DNA from: Fasciola hepatica
Taxonomy: Eukaryota > Platyhelminthes > Trematoda > Plagiorchiida > Fasciolidae
Assembly: GCA_948099385.1 (NCBI GenBank)
Contig: CANUEZ040000182.1
Location: 18,911,501 to 18,975,500, forward strand
Direction: 5' to 3'
DNA: 64,000 nucleotides
Part shown: piece by piece, positions 51,601 to 60,600 of the stretch
Position numbering within the stretch: the first letter of the stretch is position 1
Layout of the letters: each line of letters begins with the position of its first letter
Position numbers and translations under genes: made by a program
The notes under the pieces: model-generated
Seen by the model: only the letters and a program-made list of their open reading frames with translations
Database searches by the model: none
What the model was told of the DNA's origin: nothing

Positions 51601-54600
51601 AATGCTGTCACCGACCTAAAGGAGAAAGACGTAATCAGACCCATGAAAGTGGTGCATTCAAACTGATTAAACGTTAAGCATGCGAACTGCTGAAGCCCAA
51701 CAGAACTGCAAACAGTCTATTAACTACGGTTTGTCATCACCCTGACATCGGTGGAAGCTGTACTTTAGTTTAGAAGCTGTAAAAAAACTTTCGAACTGCA
51801 GCTACCAGCCATCAGCCAGAGGTGAGTTTGAATTGGATATTGTGTCAATTTACCGAGAGCATATTGTCTTCAGTAAGCTGGGGAGCACACGAAATACAGG
51901 CTCTTCAAACCAAAGCGATTCGAGATGTTTTGCTTGCAGAATGAGGTGAAGCACTACAATACACCGACGAGGAATACCGATAATCAGTTTGACTTCTGCA
52001 GTTTTCAGAAAAACTAGTAAGATCACCAAGAGTTGGCAAAGTATTCTGTTCAGTGAAAATGAAGCGCTTGCAGCGTATCCGATAAAAAAAAATGAATTGC
52101 CATTCGATGACTCGTCATGCAGTATCCACTTCTTACCAAACACTGAAAACCTCATAAAGCACTTCAGTTTAGCCTTCCCAGTTAAGAATCGCCAGCAGTA
52201 CACACTAACTGAGTACCAAATACGAGTCCAACGTGGTATAACGCATCTTTCTCTTTTCCTAAACTAAAATCTAATACGGAGAATGAGGATTCGAGTAAGC
52301 TCCCTGGGTTCTCGGTAGCTGACTGGTGTGAAGCAGCTGTCCGTCAGCTGCCTGGTCGTAGTGTTTATGGCCGATCGGAACCAAAGCGGGTAGTGTAGAC
52401 ACATACCGGGAAGAAGACTAAAGATCAATGAATCAGTGAAAGTGCGAATTATCGAAAAGGTCGCTCGTTGCTTAGTCATTACTGATAGGTTCACAAAAGC
52501 CGAAAATATATAAACGATGGAAATGGCCGGCCAAGGCTAGATTCAAACAGGTGCACGAACGGCACTCGTGCTTTATTACGGCGTGCATCCCAACAGCTAA
52601 GCGACACTCTGGGTTTCACAAATGGATTACATTACATTTAGAACAAAAGTTGTACATAGTATCCCCTAGATAGTTTCCGATATGACTTCCTTTAGCTCAG
52701 CCAGCAGAACGCACGCAGTAATAGAGCAGGAATTCCTATCCCATTGTGGTGCACGACATTTACCAATACCATCATTTCAACGTTTTTTAGGGGAAAACTG
52801 TCAGTGATCTTAAGGCTACCCAATGGCGAAGGGAGTATGGATACAGTCCGACGTTCTTGTTCAGTCGATTGAATGTAAATGCTACAAAAAGTTACGCAGG
52901 CAATTTATTTATCTGCATCTCAAAATGACTTGTGCTCATGTGCGAGTAGTGCGCGCTGACGGTGGATGCATGTGGTTAGAACCATGGTAATGAATGAACG
53001 CAATCGTTATTGTCGCAACCGATTAAGTGGAACGATGAAAACAAATCCCACAGGCTGCAATCGAGCCGACTAACTGACCTCGACACAAGGCATGCGTCCG
53101 GAAAAGCTTGCTGCCGTGTATCCGAATATCACGTTGGCCATCAATTTTAATCCGAGTTGACGAACATCCAGTAGACGTGTGAGTGACTAAAACGAAACGG
53201 AGGGTAAAAATTGTGGATTTATTCATGCCAAAGATAGAAGTATTGGCACAAACAAGGAAATCCAAACGACCTGATGGTTAGCAAACGGAGTGTTTAGTTG
53301 GCTCATTGGGAGTGAAGAACAAGTATGGTAGGAACAATGTTGTTGCTCACCTTATCGGTTTTATATAACTTCATGGAGTCTTTGACCATGAGGCGCGCAC
53401 GGAGCAGTTGCTTTAACATGCTGAAATTGGAAAAAAAGGAATATGCCGGATGCTAGAATACTGAATTAAAACTGTATTTATTGTGGTATCAACATCATCA
53501 GGGGTGGCCGAGCAGTACTGGTTAACGATCGAGGAATCGCACTGGAGATAGGGAAAACTAAAGCGGATTACGTTGCGACACATTCCTCTCTCGATTCTCA
53601 AGACCGCATTAAAAGCCTTGCCCGCAAAGCGTCTGGCGATGTGACGGCTAGGCAAAAATAATGAAAAGTTGTTAAGGTGTCTCAAATAACAAAAGAATAG
53701 GTTCAGTGAGTTTTCAACTCATTCTATTCTTTCAGGTTTTCGTTAGTAAAATACTGTTGTGTGTTCAATCAGCATACAGGCGATCCCAAGAGGCATTAAA
53801 AAAGTGAGCGAGATACACAAGATCTGGACATCAGAAATCAACACTGATGTCCAGGGACAGTTAGAATCGACGTGTTTGAAGACCATAGGCGGTGATAAAT
53901 ATTGAACCACCAAAAGCGCACCACCTGTAAACACGGCAGAGTCCGCAAAAATTGGTTGACTGAAGGCCGGCGAATTTTTGCCACTTTTCTTGAGAACTGT
54001 TTAGATCCACGAGAAACACTTTCTATTGATATTGCTGTGTGGGATCGGCCAACCAATTGAACGGATAAGTAACACTCATGGTGTGAATCCAGTCGAGTCA
54101 CTGAGAACATGATCCAAAGCATGCATCAGCACAGATGGCAATGTCGAAGGGATCAACTTTGAACGAACATACGGAGAGCCGAACGAGTCACGTGGACAAT
54201 AAATTCAGACTACGGTGATCACGTCACAGCAGAGACTGACCACCATGAAAAGACAGCCAGTGGTGTGGAATCATCAGTCAAAAACGTGCGAAAGTAGTCA
54301 ATTTGAATGACAAAACATTGGACATCGTATTGTGAAACTAGGATTCCTTTCATGATCGGTTTGATATTCAACACGCACTGACATCATGAAACAATGAACA
54401 TACCGAGGAAGGATGCCCTCACGAATGATGGATTTGACAAAAACTACTCCATTCGGTGCAACGTTGACATTGGATTCCAGTGACTGCAATTACGCGAAAG
54501 GGGCGAGGAATAGAAGATGAGAAACAGTTCCACTGAACACATTTACCAGAGTTATTCGACACAAGAATAACATGATGCGGGAAAGCAATCATTGTATCGC

Positions 54601-57600
54601 TTCATTGGGAAATGGAGGGACAGTATTGCGGGTGTAAAAAGCACGATATGAAGGTACGTCTGCATGATGGGAAGTTCTATTAATTGTCGTCACAAATGCT
54701 ATTTTCTGAGTTTATTTCAATAAGACATCAAATGGCGTGTACAGGATCGTCGTCCTGTAATTGAGTGACTCGCAGACGAACGAACCCCAAGGCAGAGAAC
54801 ACCGGCTCACTTTACTACGTTTACTATGGGACAGATTATCAAACAATAACAATAACACCTCAAACTGTGGACAAACCGACCACAGAATCAAAACAGTCAA
54901 CAAAGGCTTCAAAACACTGAAGCAATAACAGACAGGAAACGCTCGAGGCGGCAATGCAGGGGCAAATCAAGTGGTTTACAGAAAAGGTCCCTATTCATGG
55001 GAGGTATTGTGACCAATCAACGGTCCGAGGGAATACACTCACACAGGCGTGGCGAAGAGCAAACGGAATAGCATGGCTATGAGAAAGTGCATGATCATAG
55101 AGGGATGGCCAAGTTCAATCATTCGCAGGGATAAGGGTAGACGGAGAGAGAAATACAGTTACGCCCAAACTTTTGGGTATTGTCAAGTCACCTAGGCAAT
55201 TATGACGTGATAACAGAACGGGTCATGGATACCAGTGGACAACTCCAAAACCGTGGCGAAAGGTTACGTAATCAATAAAATATGTTTAAAATCAGCGTTC
55301 CATACGAACAGATAAGATCAAGAGTTAGAGTCATGACAATTAAGGTCAATCGACACCTGTCATTGAAACAAGGCTAAAATTAAGTGACGCAATGGGACTG
55401 AACAAACAAATTATCGCGCGGGTGTGAGAGGGGAGGGGTGGTGGTCGGCGTAGAAACTGGTGGTTAAATTGTATGGAAAGCAAACGAACAGTTTGGCAAA
55501 CACAACAATTGTGGCAGATGGCATGAGATCTGGACTAAACCAGTTTACCGGAGTTTCTCGATGTGGCGAGCTGAATTTCCATGTCCAACTTCAACAAATC
55601 GACCGATACCCCGCTTCAAAGCCGACATTGGCTTATGCGTGCACAATGTGTTCACTGCATACAATACGAATGTTATTCTACTTCCAATCTACGGACTTCT
55701 GAACACAACATTCTGGTCCCACGGTCAGGCATTTATACGATTATTACTGCTGTCACGACACTCTTACGACTACTATTGCGACTACTCTTGTTGTTGCTAC
55801 TGCTACTACTACTGCTGACGATGATGATACTAATGTTACCATTACTACCGCTATTGCTGATACTAAGATCACCGTCATAACTAGATCACGCATTGTGCGC
55901 CGTGACTTTCTTCCGTCGGAAACGAAGACGTGGTGTTGTGATTGATTTGAACAGCCGCCGAGACAACCGATCGACATCCCGCTTCAAAGTCTGCATGTGG
56001 TTGCTTCCGTCCAGTCAATGTTTACTGCATATAATACAAATCTTATTCTACTGCCAATCTACTGACTACTGAAAACAACAGTGTACATGAGCGCAATGAG
56101 ACTGACGGCGGCCGTGGCAGAGTTCGAAGCACGAACCGCAAAGGTGATGCCATCCAAGCAAGAGTCAACTCCTTCAAATTCGTCCTGCTCGGTTTTCAAT
56201 TCTTTGGAATGAATTATGAAAGCACACATCTGTTTGCACATATCTGTTAAATGTTTTACGCTACTCAGAGTACCAAATGCAGGAAGAAGTGAGTCATGGA
56301 AGTTATTCACGGTATACCGTGAAGGCACATAATGCACAATGAATTACCTCAATCAATCCGGCCGGAACGTGATGGGCAAGGCAGCCCAAGTCGAACGAAT
56401 TATCCTCACTGTGATGGACAAAAGAAGAATGGAGGACAGTAACAAAGGAATCGCAGGTTCAGAAAGAACACTGAGAATTATTCGTACTGTTATAACGTGT
56501 CACTATAGCTCATGACCTTCTGTCTAAAGCACCGCGTCGGTCGATTGTAATCGGATCGCAATGCGATCTAGTAGTTTGAACTTCGGTCACACTGAATGAT
56601 TGCTCATAAATTATAACTAGCTGACGAAGGTCACTAATTCAATAGGATTCGTGGCTCCGAATCGTGATCTGCAAAACGCGTACGGCTATGGTTAATTACA
56701 TGATGCAGCAGTTCGTGTTTACCTCCGGAGCTCAATGGGTACAGCTTCATGAGGCGGCAAATGGAATCAGTCTTTCACATCCCTGAGGTATGAGGTCAAA
56801 AATCCCCCGCCAACACTTACGTTTCGATCTCATCTTAACAAACCAAGCGGAGTAAAACGGTAACTTTCTGCTTTTTTAAACGACAGCAACGTTGGAAACC
56901 AAGTTACATTCAGCCGTGCGGTGTTCGCTCCACTGGGATGTAACTGCTGGGGCTGATCCAGTGATTGCACCAGGACAGTCGCAGTGTATCATCAGAATAG
57001 TGAGTTATGCATCATTGGATATTCACTTGCGTTAGTCACACCCAATTGGCTGCATCGCGATAGCTCAGCCGATAGAGCATTTACCCGGCAAGCGAAAGGT
57101 TACCGGTTCGGTTCCCGCTCGCGGTGTTGGACTTTTGGATGAGTAAATGCAACGGGATATTGCATCATCTAAGATCCAGGCTCCTCGTTTCAATAAGAAA
57201 TTCTGGAAATATGTAAGGGCTTACAATCTTAAACGAGTTACATCCATATCATATCTGAAGTTCTACGTTGCCTGAACTATGTATAAACCTGTTACTATCC
57301 TGATATAGTTATAAATCAGTCGCGAGAGGAACACCGAGACCCACAAATATCTGGGAACGATATGCCCACGTATACACGGGGCTAGCAAACTACACGAAAG
57401 GCGACTAATTAGAAAGATTCCACGAAAGTGTTTCGCTGAAACGTTATCAGTGATAAATTTCCACGGAAGTCGTTTCACAGTAGCCTGGACGACTGCCACA
57501 TTCGACTCAGCAGGGTGTAACGTGACCCATCACCATCAATATGATAATCAGGGTGGTGAGTTTCGAATAAAAGTACACTGAACTCCCACGACTGAAAGAT

Positions 57601-60600
57601 GCCACCCCCGGTCCAACACCTATGGTTTGTTGTTAAGTTTAGATCCAGATGTTTGTGATATGCATAGTGGGCGAAAAACAGCACCCAGCAAACTAGAAAT
57701 GTGCTATGAAAATTGAAAACGCTATGGGCTCACCACTCAATGGACATAGCTAATTCCAATTCAAGCGATTAGGGAATTAGGAAGAATCTTCGAAATATTA
57801 GTAATCACCAATGATGCGAGTGTATGAAATAACCGATGGATCATCAGGTTACCTGAGCCTCTTAAGGTAGTGATGCCGGTAGGCCACAGAGCCGTCTTTT
57901 GGTTGAAGAGTGGATTTTGGACAGAAATCGTCGGGAGTGGGTACACCCCTGGAGCTTCGAATTTCTAACATTACTACAGAAAATGTTACCAGTAGTTAGA
58001 TTTTGACTTATTCAAAAATCTCGCGAGAAAGATGGCGTTGCATCGTCCGCTCCAGAAAACAGTGAAGGACATCAGAGTTTGTAAACTGCACATTCAAAGG
58101 TGCTATTTTTGTACAGGAATCAAGATAAATGATATGTAACCCCACGCAGAACAGTAAGATGACTGACTGACCTCGTATTGATTCAATAAATCTGTTTTCC
58201 TATTCCAGGTTGTCGTACCGCATTCGCTTTTTTGTAACTGGTTCATAAAGTGCCCCCATTTCGGAGATTCAACGCGATAAGCGTAACTATTACAAACCGT
58301 CTGAGCTGCCAGAATGTACCATCCCCAGAAAGGAGTTAAGCGTAAACGTGCTATGATGCAACATTCGTAAAAATCGCCCCAGATTAGCACAATCTGTCGG
58401 CTTCCATGCAAAGTCGGTTCACAGAGATGGACAACCGTTTACAGCTTTTCCTCCGGACTTATCGTCAAGATCAGATCTACGCTTCGCCCTTGCTGGTATG
58501 CTCAAGTGTGACTGAAGAACCCCATGCGTACGTATAACTGGCCGTGCCATCAAAACAAGAACAATTACTTTGCACCACATACATTAACCAAGCAACCGAA
58601 AAACTGAAACAAAAAGATGATGATAGCGCAACCAACAGATATGCTTACCCTCGAGCTAGGCTAGTTAATCTCCCGAGAACGGTGGAGTAACAATAGTTGT
58701 ACGCTATAATAACAGACGGATAAAGGGATTGAAAGTCAAGTACTGCAACCGGTCCGTCCACAAACAACGAACTATCCGGCTCCAAATTTAACGGAATCGC
58801 TTCTGGTGCACGCTGTCTTGCCCGTTGGGTGATACTTGGACTAGGCAGAAGAAAGTTAGCCGCCCGAGCCGTGCGACAAAGCAATGATTCCACACGATAC
58901 TGAACGGTAAATGTGATGATGTCCAGGACGATCAAGGAAAGGAAAATGAGTTACCTGACGCTCAGTAATTGATGTTCAACAAACTTAGAGGAACAGGTAA
59001 GAAAATGACTTAGTAACTGGAGTGTAACTAACACGACGAGGACCCTGTGTTGAAAGCATATAGTGGAAAATTACATCTTATAGGTGTAAGTCACAAGGAT
59101 TATTGATCACGGACATTGAAGTATAGGCATACATCTTTGTCTGAGAAAAAACTGCGGAGAAGGTGAGCACAGATGCTGTCTCAGCCATTGAGTGAATGGA
59201 GAAAAGACGTGAACACCAATACCCAGGAGAACGCGAATTCTCCCAGTGCCACAAAATTCTCACTATACCAAATAAACCAATACCACGGAAGAAACTTGAT
59301 CAAAGTTTCCCATCGGTCTCCGCCGTGTTATCAGCTGATCAACTACAAGCAACTCCCCAGGGAGGGAAGGAAAAATCATGGAGACAGATTCTCACTACGA
59401 ATCAGTGGTTCATACTGAATTTGCATGCACTTCAGAAATACGATCATTGTCCATCTGTGTACTGGTCGTGATATAACGCCTGGATATTTGCCTTGTATCT
59501 TGAAACCGTTTTGTTCTGTTTGCGTTGAGTTGAATGATCAAGCGCATGCGGAGTTTGGTTGGTAAATAAACTTGACGCACAGTTACCAAATAATCAACAG
59601 ACTCTGACTGAAGTAACCACGTGAATCGAAGAAACACTGAGGAAGATTTGCTCTGACACGACACTTTCCACTCGTGCACAAATCACTGGTGCTGATTGAA
59701 TCGACTTTAACTGGTTTCATTTGTTAATTGGAACGTTTGCATAAATTGTAAATCACCTTTTTGTAATTTGTGTTCAGGTGACATTCTCAACTGTTCTAGT
59801 CATGAGTAGCGTGCATATGCATCATGAACCTGGAGCATCCATTACCTAATTTCTCCGTTCCCAATGCACTGACGGTTCATTTTTACGTTTTATGATGTAC
59901 AGTGCATGAAAATTCTACGTTTAACTTCCTGATTCTGGTGTCCCATGACTGTGCATTTCCACTGTGAGAAAAATGTGCTGAATGTTTCACCCATGAGTAA
60001 AAGCTGCCTACCGAAGATCCCTAGACCGCGGCCTCGCTGCCACCGTACTACACCGAGCATATGCGGCATAAACAAACCTATTGCCAGGCTTATTCGTTCA
60101 CATTGACAGATGTCGCCTCCATCGTTTTCCAACTGCTACTGTTTGTAGTTCTACATTGGTAATTCCCTTGTATATTCTAACCATAGATTATTTTCTTATT
60201 CCGTGATTGAAGCTATCGTGGTAGCTAGAGAGCTTCTTGATTTACTATCTGTATCGCGACCGTGCTGTGCTACAGCTTCGCTTAACTCCTTGCTGAGTGG
60301 ACCACTCATGACTGCACTGTCTTGATTTCCCGGATAACTATCTGTACTGTTGTTCTTTGTTGCTTACCTGGCTGTAAGTCATTTACCTTCATATATTCAT
60401 GTATATTGTTTTATATTAGAACCACGAAATTACGATAAGCACGGTTACTCGATTGGGATTTATTCTGCTGCCCGTAGCCGTGCGTAAAGCCAATGAGACT
60501 AAGTTTCTGCTAGATTGGCAGCCCAAGTAACCGGGATAGCTGCTATACAACTTTCTAAAGAAACAACACAACTTGCGTTGACAGATGTTCAATTCTCATG

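Noticed and set aside
56230..56290. AFGTLSSVKHL stretch as the REV3L exon after motif A
   Set aside because: It resembles the FGC.SL segment, but no donor fits the required phase; the exon at 56348-56408 fits both sequence and phase.
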